Under the pieces are notes generated by a model, which saw only the letters and a list, made by a program, of their open reading frames with translations, was not told where the DNA came from and did not search any database. Position numbers and translations under genes: made by a program. From UBA3792 sp045576895 (GTDB taxonomy: Bacteria > Bacillota > Clostridia > Christensenellales > CAG-138), in assembly GCA_045576895.1 (NCBI GenBank), contig JAZNHI010000216.1:1-15689 (forward strand): a stretch of 15,689 nt of DNA. Reading direction: 5' to 3'. Shown piece after piece: positions 7,005-15,416 of the stretch; position 1 is the first letter of the stretch; every line of letters starts with the position of its first letter.

Positions 7005-9383
7005 CTATTCGACCGAAGGCGGTACCGTTCCGCTGACGATTGTGACATAGTCTGCAAATACAAATCCGGTTTTACCGTCGCTTGATTTAACGTAGTACCA
7101 TTTTCTGTTGTGACTGTCTTTTACGTAGCAGTACACAGTCAGCAGCTCGCCGGACGAGCATTCCTTGATAGTGGAACTGTTCTCATCCGCAGAGGTATGG
7201 ATCGCAACGGTTTTTGCGACGACTTTGCCTGTCGCTTCCGGAGATGGCGTCGGCTGTTTTGACGGTTCCGGCGTATCCATAGCAACAAAGTTCTCCTTAT
7301 GCACCCACCCGTATGCCGCAGCACCGTTCTTGGTGTGCATACAGAAATACCATTTTGTGTCGGAATCCGGATCCCATCTGGGATACAGGATCGTGAACTT
7401 GGTTCCCTTCTCGACCGTTTCGATCAGATTCTTTTCACCGTCATTCTTCGCCGACCATCGGAAATTCGCTTTTGTGATGGTTTTCTTAGGCGTGAATCCG
7501 TAGCTCAGGTCGTCGTTTCCGATATTCGGAAGTGAAAGGCGTTCGTCGTTCAGCCCCGGATTATAGTGCTTATTGGCTGATTTTGTCATCCACCCGTTAA
7601 ACAGGAACGAATCGGCGATCCATCCGTACGGTGTCTTTCCGCCGTCCAGGCTGACAAGCACCTTCTCCTCATAGTAGCAGATGATCGTGACCTTGGCGTT
7701 GCGTTTCAGCGTTGCATTCTGTCCGCCTTCCTTGACCGGATCGGCTTTCTTTTGCCATGAACGGTATACCTTGCAGCTGTCATAATTGACGACGTATGCC
7801 TGATCCTTTCCTTTCGGCGGTTTCAGCCCCGAATCTGGTACCTCGATCTGCGTCGACGTCGTCGGCGGCGCCTGTGTCGTGATCGAAACAGGCGGCGGTG
7901 TGGTTTCCGGTACCGAAATCGGATCGGGCGTTACGATCGTCGGGAGCGTTTCTCCGGGGAAGATCGTCTCCGTTCCCGGATAGGGAATCTCGCCCGACGC
8001 GTCGGTCGCCGTTGCCGAAGGTGATGACGTGTTCTGTTCATTGTCCGAAACATCGTTTGCATTGCTCGTAACGATCACAATTACGAGCACGCAGATCGCG
8101 ATCACAAGCGCCAATGCACAGATCGAAGCAATGATCAGCGCTTTGCTTCGTTTTCCGCTGCCACGTGGTTCCGTATCGATCTCCTCCGGATCGTCCGCAT
8201 CGTCTCTCCGTTCAAAGAAATCATCCCGGAAGAATGCAAACGGTCCGGACGATTCGTCGTCATATGCCGTTGTATCCGCCGACCGGCTGCGTTCCTGCAG
8301 GACCGACTCGTCCTGATAGATCGGGATCGCATGCCATTCCTCCGGACTCTGCATCCCGTCCCTGTATTCCGGAACGGGTTTCCACGCCCCCGTATCCTGC
8401 GTTGCAGTGCGTGTTCTGCGTGTCGGCTCAAACGGTTCCGCTTTTCCGATTCCCGCCGCTGTGTCGCGCCGTCTTCCCCCGTCGTATACGGGCATGCTTC
8501 TTAGATCCAGCAGCATTTCCGCCGCACTCTGATACCGCTGTGCCGGATCGGGAGAACACGCCGTTGCAATCAGGCGTTTCAACGCTCTGCTGCCGTACCT
8601 CGGCGCGGGAATCGGTTCGCCGTTCAGGCGTCTTGCAACAGCATCGTCGACCATCTGCGCGGTTATCGATACGTCCGTGTCCGGGAGGAACGGAAGTCTG
8701 CAGTTGTTGCAGAGCCAGAACAGGATCAGCCCGGCCGAATAAACGTCCGCGCGCCGGTCGTACTGCAATCCGTGAAAGATCTCGGGCGCAAGGAAGTCGC
8801 AGACGCCGCCGGAGACGTCTTGTGCGGAATATCCCGCCGTTTCGGAAACGCCGAAATCGGACAGCTTGCAGACGCCCGTATTCGAAACAAGTATGTTTTC
8901 CGGCTTGATCGCACCGTGGATGAGATGGAACTGCTCATACCGGACAAGCGCGGTCAGAATATCCTCGGCGATCGCGGTGATACTTTGTTCGGAAAGTCTG
9001 CGATCGAGCGTTTTGCGCAGCGGTATGAGCTCCTCCATCCGAATGAGAAACTCGCATCCGGATCCGTCGGGGCGGCAGATATACGTGACATCGTCGATCC
9101 GCACGATGTTCGATTCTCCGCTCATTCTTTTCAGAATGCCGTATTTATCGTATATTTCGATGAGACGCCGCTCAAACATCGCAGAGATCGCTTCGTTTCC
9201 GAATCCCTTCTGACGAAGCTTGGCGATCTCATTTTCATCCTTCGGAATGGAAATGATCTTCAGCGCCGCAGCAGCGCCGTCAGCCGTGCGGATGATCCGA
9301 TATACGCTTCCGCAGCTGCCGCGTCCGAGCCGATCCGCTATGCGCCATCCCTCCGGTACGAGCGGATAATTGTCCCCGTTCAT
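7005..9383 (-). CDS. Membrane-anchored Ser/Thr protein kinase homologue with SH3-like ectodomains, predicted pseudokinase
   Basis: 792 residues from the ATG at 9383, chosen because GGGAGG lies 7 bases upstream; a TTG 15 bases earlier overlaps that site. Residues 12-295 are a Hanks-type kinase fold: glycine loop GRGSCGSVY (20-28), ATP-anchoring lysine in AALK (K42), magnesium-binding DFG (176-178) and APE (199-201). The catalytic loop reads HGAIKPEN (156-163), with alanine A158 where the proton-accepting aspartate of HRD belongs, so phosphotransfer should be very weak or absent. A charged linker leads to one membrane helix (about 415-438). Outside are a Ser/Thr/Pro-rich stretch (440-525) and three SH3-like domains (about 528-595, 636-700, 720-783), possible wall-binding modules; PASTA repeats are absent. 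A role in envelope sensing is inference. It lies downstream of glgA beyond a hairpin, with no obvious promoter of its own. Confidence 0.88.
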   Translation of the reverse strand: MNGDNYPLVPEGWRIADRLGRGSCGSVYRIIRTADGAAAALKIISIPKDENEIAKLRQKGFGNEAISAMFERRLIEIYDKYGILKRMSGESNIVRIDDVTYICRPDGSGCEFLIRMEELIPLRKTLDRRLSEQSITAIAEDILTALVRYEQFHLIHGAIKPENILVSNTGVCKLSDFGVSETAGYSAQDVSGGVCDFLAPEIFHGLQYDRRADVYSAGLILFWLCNNCRLPFLPDTDVSITAQMVDDAVARRLNGEPIPAPRYGSRALKRLIATACSPDPAQRYQSAAEMLLDLRSMPVYDGGRRRDTAAGIGKAEPFEPTRRTRTATQDTGAWKPVPEYRDGMQSPEEWHAIPIYQDESVLQERSRSADTTAYDDESSGPFAFFRDDFFERRDDADDPEEIDTEPRGSGKRSKALIIASICALALVIAICVLVIVIVTSNANDVSDNEQNTSSPSATATDASGEIPYPGTETIFPGETLPTIVTPDPISVPETTPPPVSITTQAPPTTSTQIEVPDSGLKPPKGKDQAYVVNYDSCKVYRSWQKKADPVKEGGQNATLKRNAKVTIICYYEEKVLVSLDGGKTPYGWIADSFLFNGWMTKSANKHYNPGLNDERLSLPNIGNDDLSYGFTPKKTITKANFRWSAKNDGEKNLIETVEKGTKFTILYPRWDPDSDTKWYFCMHTKNGAAAYGWVHKENFVAMDTPEPSKQPTPSPEATGKVVAKTVAIHTSADENSSTIKECSSGELLTVYCYVKDSHNRKWYYVKSSDGKTGFVFADYVTIVSGTVPPSVE

Positions 9384-9404
9384 GCAGTAACCTCCCAATG
9401 ATAA

Positions 9405-9444
9405 GGAACGGGAAAGCGTCTTGCGATCGCTTTCCCGCAGTTCC
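9405..9444 (-). terminator. Strong hairpin between glgA and the kinase-like gene
   Basis: On the minus strand the inner stem GGGAAAGCG / CGCTTTCCC (9436-9410) is extended by GGAAC / GTTCC (9444-9405) past a 3-base bulge. It starts 8 bases after the glgA stop. The tract after it is TTATCATT, a poor T-run, and the Shine-Dalgarno of the next gene follows within 10 bases. It may terminate partially or act as an mRNA-stabilising 3' structure that allows read-through into the kinase-like gene. Confidence 0.55.
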
Positions 9445-9451
9445 CGATTTC

Positions 9452-11020
9452 TTATTCCTTCGGTTTCTTTACGGCTGTCTTTCGCGCCGCAGGCTTCTTT
9501 GCAGCCGGTTTTGCCGCCGGTTTATCCGCAGCGGGCTTCGCGGTGCGCGGCGCGCGTCTGCGCACCGGCTTCGGTTCCTCGTCCGGAATGCCGAGCAGGT
9601 TCCGATACAGCTCCATGTACTTGCGCGCGGAGACTGCCCACGAGAAGTCCGTCTTCATGGCGCGTTTCATCAGCCGCGACCACATATCGCGGTCGTCGTA
9701 CCAATAGCCGACCGCATGCTCGAGCACGTGCAGCATATCGTGCGCGTTGTAATCGTGGAAGCTGAAGCCGTTTCCGTCGTCCGTGTACCAGTTGTACGGC
9801 AGGACGCTGTCGCGCAGACCGCCGGTCTCGCGCACGAGCGGGATCGAACCGTAGCGCATCGCGATCATCTGAGAGAGTCCGCACGGCTCAAACTGCGACG
9901 GCATCAGATAGATGTCGCTCGCCGCATACACGCGCCGCGCGATCTGCTCGTCGTGCCGGAGGCAGCAGACAAATCGACCAGGGAAACGATATTGCGCATC
10001 GCGGAACGCATCCTCGAAATACTTGTCTCCCGTGCCGACGATCACCATCTGCACGTCCATGCGCATGATATCGTTCAGAACGCAGGTAACAAGATCGAGA
10101 CCCTTCTGCGCGGTCAGCCGCGTGACCATTGCAATCAGCGGCACGTCGCGTTTCTGCAAGCCCAGCTCCTCCTGCAGCGCCGCCTTGTCGAGCTTCTTGC
10201 CGGACGGATCCGCCGCATTATAGTGAACGGGAATATGCATATCTGTATTCGGATCGAACGATATTCCGTCGATTCCGTTCAGAATGCCGTACAGAACGTT
10301 CTGTCTTGCGCGCAGAAGTCCGTCGAGGCGTTCGCCGTAGTACCCGGTACGGATCTCCTCGGCATAGGTCGGGCTGACCGTCGTGATGCGGTTTGCGAAC
10401 ACGAGACCCGCCTTCATGAACGACAGCAGTCCGTAGAACTCGAGATTGTTCGGAGAGAAGTATCCCTCGTTGAGACCGAGCACGGAGTTGATGCGGTGCC
10501 AGTCGAAGATGCCCTGGAACTTCAGGTTGTGGATCGTGAACACGGTGTGCACGTCGCGGTAGCCGTCGAGCGTGCGGTACTGATCGTTCAGAAGCACCGG
10601 AATGAGACCGGTCTGCCAGTCGTTGCAGTGGATCACATCCGGATAGTAGTTCATGTACTTGAAGGATTCCAGCACGGCACGGCAGAAGAACGCAAAGCGG
10701 AAGCCCTCCTGCTCGTCGCCGGTGTAGATCTTTTCGCCGCCGAACATCGCGAGATTGTCGACAAAATAGAACTTCACGCCGTCCTGCTCGAGCATGTCGA
10801 TGCCGCAGAACACGGAATAGCTTCCGAGCTGCAGGTTAAAGTGGCAGACGTGCTGCATCTTCAGAATGTAGTAGTCACCGATCTGCGTATACTTCGGCAG
10901 CATGACCGCGACCTCCGCGCCCTGCCGCACAAGCTCCTTCGGAAGCGAGCCGACGACGTCGGCAAGTCCGCCGGTCTTGATGTACGGGAAGCACTCGCTT
11001 GCCGTAAACAGAATTTTCAT
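9452..11020 (-). CDS. glgA: Glycogen synthase (ADP-glucose type, GT5) with a basic C-terminal tail
   Basis: 522 residues. It transfers glucose from ADP-glucose to the growing alpha-1,4-glucan chain in the cytoplasm. Seen: the N-terminal ADP-glucose-binding motif KTGGLADVVGSLP (15-27), HNLKFQG in the acceptor domain, and the C-terminal Rossmann signature FEPCGLSQMIAMRYGSIPLVRETGGL, which carries the conserved GT5 glutamates. The conserved enzyme ends near residue 480, close to the usual 480 or so. The last 42 residues (481-522) form an added tail rich in Lys, Ala and Pro (KPAA-type repeats) with about 15 basic and 4 acidic residues. AGAAAGGAG fixes the ATG. It is the fourth gene of the glg operon, 22 bases after glgD, and is followed by a hairpin. 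Confidence 0.96.
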   Translation of the reverse strand: MKILFTASECFPYIKTGGLADVVGSLPKELVRQGAEVAVMLPKYTQIGDYYILKMQHVCHFNLQLGSYSVFCGIDMLEQDGVKFYFVDNLAMFGGEKIYTGDEQEGFRFAFFCRAVLESFKYMNYYPDVIHCNDWQTGLIPVLLNDQYRTLDGYRDVHTVFTIHNLKFQGIFDWHRINSVLGLNEGYFSPNNLEFYGLLSFMKAGLVFANRITTVSPTYAEEIRTGYYGERLDGLLRARQNVLYGILNGIDGISFDPNTDMHIPVHYNAADPSGKKLDKAALQEELGLQKRDVPLIAMVTRLTAQKGLDLVTCVLNDIMRMDVQMVIVGTGDKYFEDAFRDAQYRFPGRFVCCLRHDEQIARRVYAASDIYLMPSQFEPCGLSQMIAMRYGSIPLVRETGGLRDSVLPYNWYTDDGNGFSFHDYNAHDMLHVLEHAVGYWYDDRDMWSRLMKRAMKTDFSWAVSARKYMELYRNLLGIPDEEPKPVRRRAPRTAKPAADKPAAKPAAKKPAARKTAVKKPKE

Positions 11021-11042
11021 GATGATTCTCCTTTCTATGTGC

Positions 11043-12176
11043 TCACACGGTCAGGTTCTTGCGGAAGACGAGCGGAATGCCCTCATAGCCTCTGAGCTGT
11101 CTGCCCGCGTTGACGACCACATTCTTGTCGAGGATGACGTGGTCGAGCATTGCGCCCGCACGCACGGTCACGCCCTGCATCAGGATCGAGTTTCTGACGA
11201 CCGCGCCGGCTTCCACCGTGACGCCGCGGAACACGATCGAATCCTCGACCGTGCCGTCGATCACGCAGCCGTCCGCCATGACGACGTTATGCACGCTCGC
11301 GCCCTCGCAGTACTTTGCGGCGAATTCGTCCTTGACCTTCGTATAGATCGGATGACGCATGTTGTAAAGGTCCTTTGCCGCCGACGCCTTCAGAAGCTCC
11401 ATGCTGTGCATGAAGTAGGTGTTGATCGAGTCGATCCGCGCCACATAGCCGTCGTACCGCCAGCCCATGACCTTGAACTTCTTGTCCCGCGCAAGCGGCA
11501 GCAGCACTTCGCGCACGAAATCGATGTTCCCGCGCGAATAGGCTTCCTCCACCAGATCGTCGAAGAGGTCCTTGTCCAGAATGGTTACTTCGCAGGTGCG
11601 GTAATTCGACCGCGGATGATGCGGGTTCCACTCAAGCTCCTTCACCGTGATGCCGTCCTCCTCGAACAGCAGCCGCAGATCGCGGTTCTGCTCCTCGGGG
11701 AAGAAGCGCGGATCTTCATTATACATGAAGGTGATGTCCGCGCCGGACTCGCGATGCTGCTTGATCAGCGCGTCGAACGTGGTGTTGAACAGAATATGGC
11801 TGCCGCACAGGATCAGGTATTTCTGGTTGGAGCGGCGCACGTACTGCATGACGGAATGGAACGCGTCGATGTCGCCGCGGTAAACGCCCGTGTTGTCCTT
11901 GGTGGAAAACGGCGGAAGGAAGAACAGACCGTCACGCTTGCGGTTCAGATCCCATTCCTTGCCGGTGCCGAGGTGGTCCATCAGGGAATGATAGTTTCTC
12001 TGCGTGATCAGACCGATGTTTCGGATGCCGGTGTTCACGAGATTCGAAAGCACAAAGTCGATGCAGCGGTAGCGTCCGCCGAACGGAACTGCGGCGACGG
12101 CGCGGGAGAGAACGAGATCGCGCATATGGGGATTGGCTTCCCCGGTAAAGATCAGACCGAATGCTTCCTGATTCAT
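11043..12176 (-). CDS. glgD: ADP-glucose pyrophosphorylase partner subunit GlgD
   Basis: 377 residues, homologous to GlgC but catalytically degenerate, as is usual for GlgD of Bacillota. In known cases GlgD pairs with GlgC and raises its activity in making ADP-glucose. The nucleotide-binding GGxGxRL loop of GlgC is replaced by FTGEANPHMRDL (10-21), and the metal-binding aspartate of the GDHIY motif is serine (CGSHILF, S126). The shared parts remain: VPFGGRYRCIDFVLSN (30-45), GTGKEWDLNRKRDGLFFLPP, and a C-terminal left-handed beta-helix with repeats such as GTVEDSIVFRGVTVEAGAV. The ATG overlaps the glgC stop codon by 4 bases (ATGA), with GGAGG 9 bases upstream inside glgC, so the two subunits are probably translated in a coupled way. 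Confidence 0.94.
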   Translation of the reverse strand: MNQEAFGLIFTGEANPHMRDLVLSRAVAAVPFGGRYRCIDFVLSNLVNTGIRNIGLITQRNYHSLMDHLGTGKEWDLNRKRDGLFFLPPFSTKDNTGVYRGDIDAFHSVMQYVRRSNQKYLILCGSHILFNTTFDALIKQHRESGADITFMYNEDPRFFPEEQNRDLRLLFEEDGITVKELEWNPHHPRSNYRTCEVTILDKDLFDDLVEEAYSRGNIDFVREVLLPLARDKKFKVMGWRYDGYVARIDSINTYFMHSMELLKASAAKDLYNMRHPIYTKVKDEFAAKYCEGASVHNVVMADGCVIDGTVEDSIVFRGVTVEAGAVVRNSILMQGVTVRAGAMLDHVILDKNVVVNAGRQLRGYEGIPLVFRKNLTV

Positions 12177-13411
12177 GCTTTCGCACCTCCGTTGATAAAG
12201 TGGTCGAGCGTGTCTGCGGTGACCACCGCGCCGCTCGGAATGACCGCGCCTTCGGGAATCGTGACGTCGTTGCCGATCAGGACGATATCGCCGGTGAGTT
12301 TGTTGTCAACCGTTTCGCCTTCCTTAAGCGGAACGCCGATCTGCGCGTTCTCGCCGATGATTGCGTTCTCGCCGATGATCGCCTTGTGCACGGCGCAGTT
12401 TTTGCCGATGACCGCGTTCGGGAAGACGACGGCGTCATAGACCTCCGCGCCGGTCCCCACCTTTGCGCCGCAGAACAGCACGGTATGCTTCACCGTGCCG
12501 CGCACCACGCAGCCCTCGGTCACGAGACTGTTGGAAACGTCCGCGTCCGCATCGGTATAATGCGGCGGCATGACCGGGTTGCGCGTGTAGATGCGCCATG
12601 CGGGATCGTTGAGATCCAGGATCGGTTCCTTGCCCAAAAGATCCATGTTCGCCTCCCAGAGGCTCTGGATCGTTCCGACGTCCTTCCAGTATCCCTCGAA
12701 CGGATAGGCGACCATCTTTTCGCCCGCGTTCAGCATGCTCGGAATGATGTTCTTGCCGAAGTCGTTGTCGCTCTTCGGATCGGCGTCGTCGCGCTCCATA
12801 TAATCGCGCAGAAGCTTCCAGTTGAAGATGTAGATGCCCATCGAAGCGTTGTTGCTCTTCGGCTGCTTCGGCTTCTCCTCGAACGAAACGATCGTGCCGT
12901 TCCCGTCGGTATTCATGATGCCGAAGCGATGCGCCTCCTCCATCGGCACCTTCAGGACCGCGATCGTCGCTGCCGCCTCGTTTGCGATGTGGAACTTCAG
13001 CATCTTCGTGTAATCCATCTTGTAGATGTGGTCGCCCGAAAGGATCAGCACGTAATCGGGATCGTACTGATCGACAAAGGAGCGATTCTGCCAGATCGCG
13101 TTTGCCGTGCCGCTGTACCAGCGTCCGTCATGCTCCGTCATGTACGGAGGCAGGACGAACACGCCGCCGTTACTGCGGTCGAGGTCCCAATGCTGACCGG
13201 TGCCGAGGTACGCGTTCAGCGCAAGAGGACGGTACTGCGTCAGAACGCCGACGGTGTCGATGTCCGAATTGACGCAGTTAGACAGCGGAAAGTCAATGAT
13301 GCGGTACTTTCCGCCGAACGGGACCGCCGGCTTTGCCATGTTGGAGGTCAGTACGCCGAGACGGCTGCCCTGACCGCCGGCAAGCAGCATGCAGACGATT
13401 TTCTTTTTCAT
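12173..13411 (-). CDS. glgC: Glucose-1-phosphate adenylyltransferase, catalytic subunit
   Basis: 412 residues, about the usual length. It makes ADP-glucose and pyrophosphate from glucose-1-phosphate and ATP, the committed and allosterically controlled step of bacterial glycogen synthesis. Visible motifs are the nucleotide-binding loop AGGQGSRL (11-18), MAKPAVPFGGKYRIIDFPLSN (25-45), LGTGQHWDLDRSNGGVFVLPP, and SGDHIYKMDY (125-134) with metal-binding D127. EEKPKQPKSN and FEGYWKDVGTIQSLWEANMDLL are also present, then a C-terminal left-handed beta-helix with GENAIIGENAQIG-type hexapeptide repeats. The ATG shares its A with the glgB TGA (TGATG), and AAGGAGAG lies just upstream. With glgD it likely forms a mixed GlgC/GlgD enzyme. 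Confidence 0.96.
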   Translation of the reverse strand: MKKKIVCMLLAGGQGSRLGVLTSNMAKPAVPFGGKYRIIDFPLSNCVNSDIDTVGVLTQYRPLALNAYLGTGQHWDLDRSNGGVFVLPPYMTEHDGRWYSGTANAIWQNRSFVDQYDPDYVLILSGDHIYKMDYTKMLKFHIANEAAATIAVLKVPMEEAHRFGIMNTDGNGTIVSFEEKPKQPKSNNASMGIYIFNWKLLRDYMERDDADPKSDNDFGKNIIPSMLNAGEKMVAYPFEGYWKDVGTIQSLWEANMDLLGKEPILDLNDPAWRIYTRNPVMPPHYTDADADVSNSLVTEGCVVRGTVKHTVLFCGAKVGTGAEVYDAVVFPNAVIGKNCAVHKAIIGENAIIGENAQIGVPLKEGETVDNKLTGDIVLIGNDVTIPEGAVIPSGAVVTADTLDHFINGGAKA

Positions 13412-15297
13412 CAGTTCTCTCCTTTCGGGGTATTGGTTTTTTCGGGTGTAAACCGGAAGAATACGGCGCCGTATGCGGGCAGCTTGACCTGCAGACGGTG
13501 ACGGAACTTATTGAACGGCTCCTCGACCGTCTTCACCGGCTCGTTGAACGACATCCCGCCGCCGCCGAAGTACGGCGCATCGGTCGAGAAGATCTCGGTA
13601 TAGGTGCCCGCCGCTTCGCTGCCGAGGCAATAATCGTCCCACGGGACCGGCGTGAAGTTGAACACGCACAGGATCGGATTGCCGTCCGCATCCTTTCTTA
13701 CGAACGCGGCGATCGAATGCACGGCGTCGTCCACCGCGATCCAGTCAAAGCCGTTCCAGTCGTCGTCACGCTGATAGAGCGCGGGCGTGCGGCGATAGAA
13801 CTTGTTCATCTCGCGCACGTAGCACTGCATCTCCGCGTGCTTCGGGTACTCGAGCAGCATCCAGTCAAGCGATTCGTCGAACCGCCACTCGATGAACTGA
13901 CCGAACTCCATGCCCATGAACGTCAGCTTCTTGCCCGGATGCGCCATCTGATAGGCGTACAGCAGGCGGAGCTGCGCAAACTTCTGCCAGTAATCGCCCG
14001 GCATCTTGTTCAGCATGGAGAGCTTTCCGTGCACAACCTCGTCGTGCGAGAATGCAAGGATATAATGCTCGGAGAACGCGTACATGAGCGAGAACGTCAG
14101 CTTGTCGTGATGCCATTTCCGATAGAGCGAATCCATCTGCATATAGCGCAGCATGTCGTTCATCCAGCCCATGTTCCATTTGTAATCGAAGCCGAGGCTG
14201 TCGCCGTGCTTGTTCGTCACGCACGGGAACGCCGTGCTCTCCTCGGCGATCATGATCTTGTTGCCCGGGATCTCCTTGACGGCGGCGGCGATCTTGTGGA
14301 ACAGGTTGACCGCGTCGAGGTTTTCCTTGCCGCCGTACTGGTTCGGCAGCCACTCGCCGTCGTTGCGTCCGTAATCGAGATAGAGCATGCAGCTCACCGC
14401 GTCGACGCGAAGGCCGTCGATGTGGAACTCCTTGAGCCAGTAGCATGCGTTGGAAACGAGGAAGCTCTGCACCTGCGTGCGGCCGTAGTCGAACAGCAGC
14501 GTGCCCCACTGCTTCATGTCGGAACGGCGCCAGTCGGGATGCTCATAGGTCGGCGTGCCGTCAAAGTACGCAAGCCCGTAGCTGTCGCGCGTGAAGTGTG
14601 CCGGAACCCAGTCCATGATCACGCCGAGTCCTTTTTCGTGCGCGCGGTTGACAAAGTACCGGAAATCGTCCGGCGAGCCGTAACGCGTCGTCGGCGCATA
14701 GTAGCCGGTGACCTGGTATCCCCAGCTCGGGTTGAACGGATACGCCATCAGCGGCATGCACTCGATGTGCGTATAGCCCATGTCCGCCGCGTAGTCGACC
14801 AGCTCCGTCGCAAGCTCGCGATAGCCGAGCCCCTTGCGCCACGAACCGAGATGCACCTCGTAGATGTTCATCGGCTCGGTATGCCGCTTCGAGCAGCGCT
14901 CGATGTACGCCTCGTCCGTCCACGGGAATTCGCCCGCTTCCCAGACCATCGAAGCCGTTCCGCCGACCTCGCAGCGCTGCGCGTACGGGTCCGCCTTCAT
15001 CGAAACATTTCCGTCCGGTCCCTGTACCGCGTACTTATAGAGCTGCCCCTCGTAAGCGATGCCGATCAGGATCTCCCAGACGCCGGTCGCGCCGACGGGA
15101 TACATCTGGTCCGCATTCGGGTTCCATCCGTTCCAGTCGCCTGCGACGCCGACGCTTCTTGCGTTCGGCGCCCATACCGCAAAGCGCCAGACCGTCCTGC
15201 CGTCGTTTTCGACTTTATGACAGCCCAATGAACGGTATGCGGTTTTGGTGGTACCTTCATTAAAATAATAGAGTTCCTCATCCGATAAATGCGACAT
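13411..15297 (-). CDS. glgB: 1,4-alpha-glucan branching enzyme (GH13)
   Basis: 628 residues from the ATG at 15297, preferred over a GTG 9 bases upstream because GAGGTG lies 6 bases before the ATG and includes that GTG. It cuts alpha-1,4-glucan chains and rejoins them as alpha-1,6 branches. An N-terminal CBM48 domain (about 30-120; VWRFAVWAPNARSVGVAGDWN) precedes a GH13 barrel with all four signature regions: DWVPAHF (229-235), GLRVDAVSCMLY with nucleophile D299, IMIAEEST with acid/base E352, and FSHDEVVHGK with D419. A C-terminal all-beta domain ends the protein. It is the first gene of the glgBCDA operon and shares one base with glgC. The length fits short GlgBs with a single N-terminal carbohydrate module. 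Confidence 0.96.
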   Translation of the reverse strand: MSHLSDEELYYFNEGTTKTAYRSLGCHKVENDGRTVWRFAVWAPNARSVGVAGDWNGWNPNADQMYPVGATGVWEILIGIAYEGQLYKYAVQGPDGNVSMKADPYAQRCEVGGTASMVWEAGEFPWTDEAYIERCSKRHTEPMNIYEVHLGSWRKGLGYRELATELVDYAADMGYTHIECMPLMAYPFNPSWGYQVTGYYAPTTRYGSPDDFRYFVNRAHEKGLGVIMDWVPAHFTRDSYGLAYFDGTPTYEHPDWRRSDMKQWGTLLFDYGRTQVQSFLVSNACYWLKEFHIDGLRVDAVSCMLYLDYGRNDGEWLPNQYGGKENLDAVNLFHKIAAAVKEIPGNKIMIAEESTAFPCVTNKHGDSLGFDYKWNMGWMNDMLRYMQMDSLYRKWHHDKLTFSLMYAFSEHYILAFSHDEVVHGKLSMLNKMPGDYWQKFAQLRLLYAYQMAHPGKKLTFMGMEFGQFIEWRFDESLDWMLLEYPKHAEMQCYVREMNKFYRRTPALYQRDDDWNGFDWIAVDDAVHSIAAFVRKDADGNPILCVFNFTPVPWDDYCLGSEAAGTYTEIFSTDAPYFGGGGMSFNEPVKTVEEPFNKFRHRLQVKLPAYGAVFFRFTPEKTNTPKGEN

Positions 15298-15353
15298 AGT
15301 ATTCACCTCGTTACCGGGTTTTCGGGATCGCTCCCTCGCCCTATATTTATACG

Positions 15354-15382
15354 CTTATATCATATCATATCCTGTCGCTAAA
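15354..15382 (-). promoter_or_regulatory. Probable glg operon promoter
   Basis: On the minus strand an extended -10, TGATATAAG (hexamer TATAAG at 15359-15354), lies at the end of a short ATATG direct repeat. A weak -35 TTTAGC (15382-15377) lies 17 bases away. The predicted leader is about 50 bases. The repeated TATGAT boxes beside it could be alternative -10 elements, so the exact start is uncertain. Confidence 0.45.
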
Positions 15383-15395
15383 TAAAAGTATTTAG
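15378..15395. other. Inverted repeat overlapping the glgB promoter -35
   Basis: CTAAATA / TATTTAG, 7-bp arms around a 4-base centre, covering the predicted -35 of the glg promoter. Its position fits an operator. The weak AT composition makes chance possible. Confidence 0.35.
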
Positions 15396-15416
15396 AGCCG
15401 TGAATTTATTGTAAAA

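Noticed and set aside
9384..9398. Upstream TTG start for the kinase-like gene (5 extra residues)
   Set aside because: It would begin inside the GGGAGG Shine-Dalgarno that correctly spaces the ATG at 9383.
9398..11095. 565-codon plus-strand open frame opposite glgA
   Set aside because: Antisense shadow of glgA with no recognisable motifs and a start inside the glgA terminator hairpin region.
10902..12440. 512-codon plus-strand open frame opposite glgA/glgD/glgC
   Set aside because: Spans several conserved minus-strand genes and their junctions; no domain or ribosome binding site. Shadow frame.
12161..13501. 446-codon plus-strand open frame opposite glgC
   Set aside because: Antisense shadow of glgC with biased His/Arg/Val composition and no motif.
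13333..15231. 632-codon plus-strand open frame opposite glgB
   Set aside because: It is antisense to a fully conserved glgB. It results from the GC-rich codon pattern leaving the complementary frame free of stops, has no ribosome binding site, and the product looks like His/Arg/Val-rich noise.
15298..15306. Upstream GTG start for glgB (3 extra residues)
   Set aside because: The GTG is part of the GAGGTG Shine-Dalgarno that serves the ATG at 15297.
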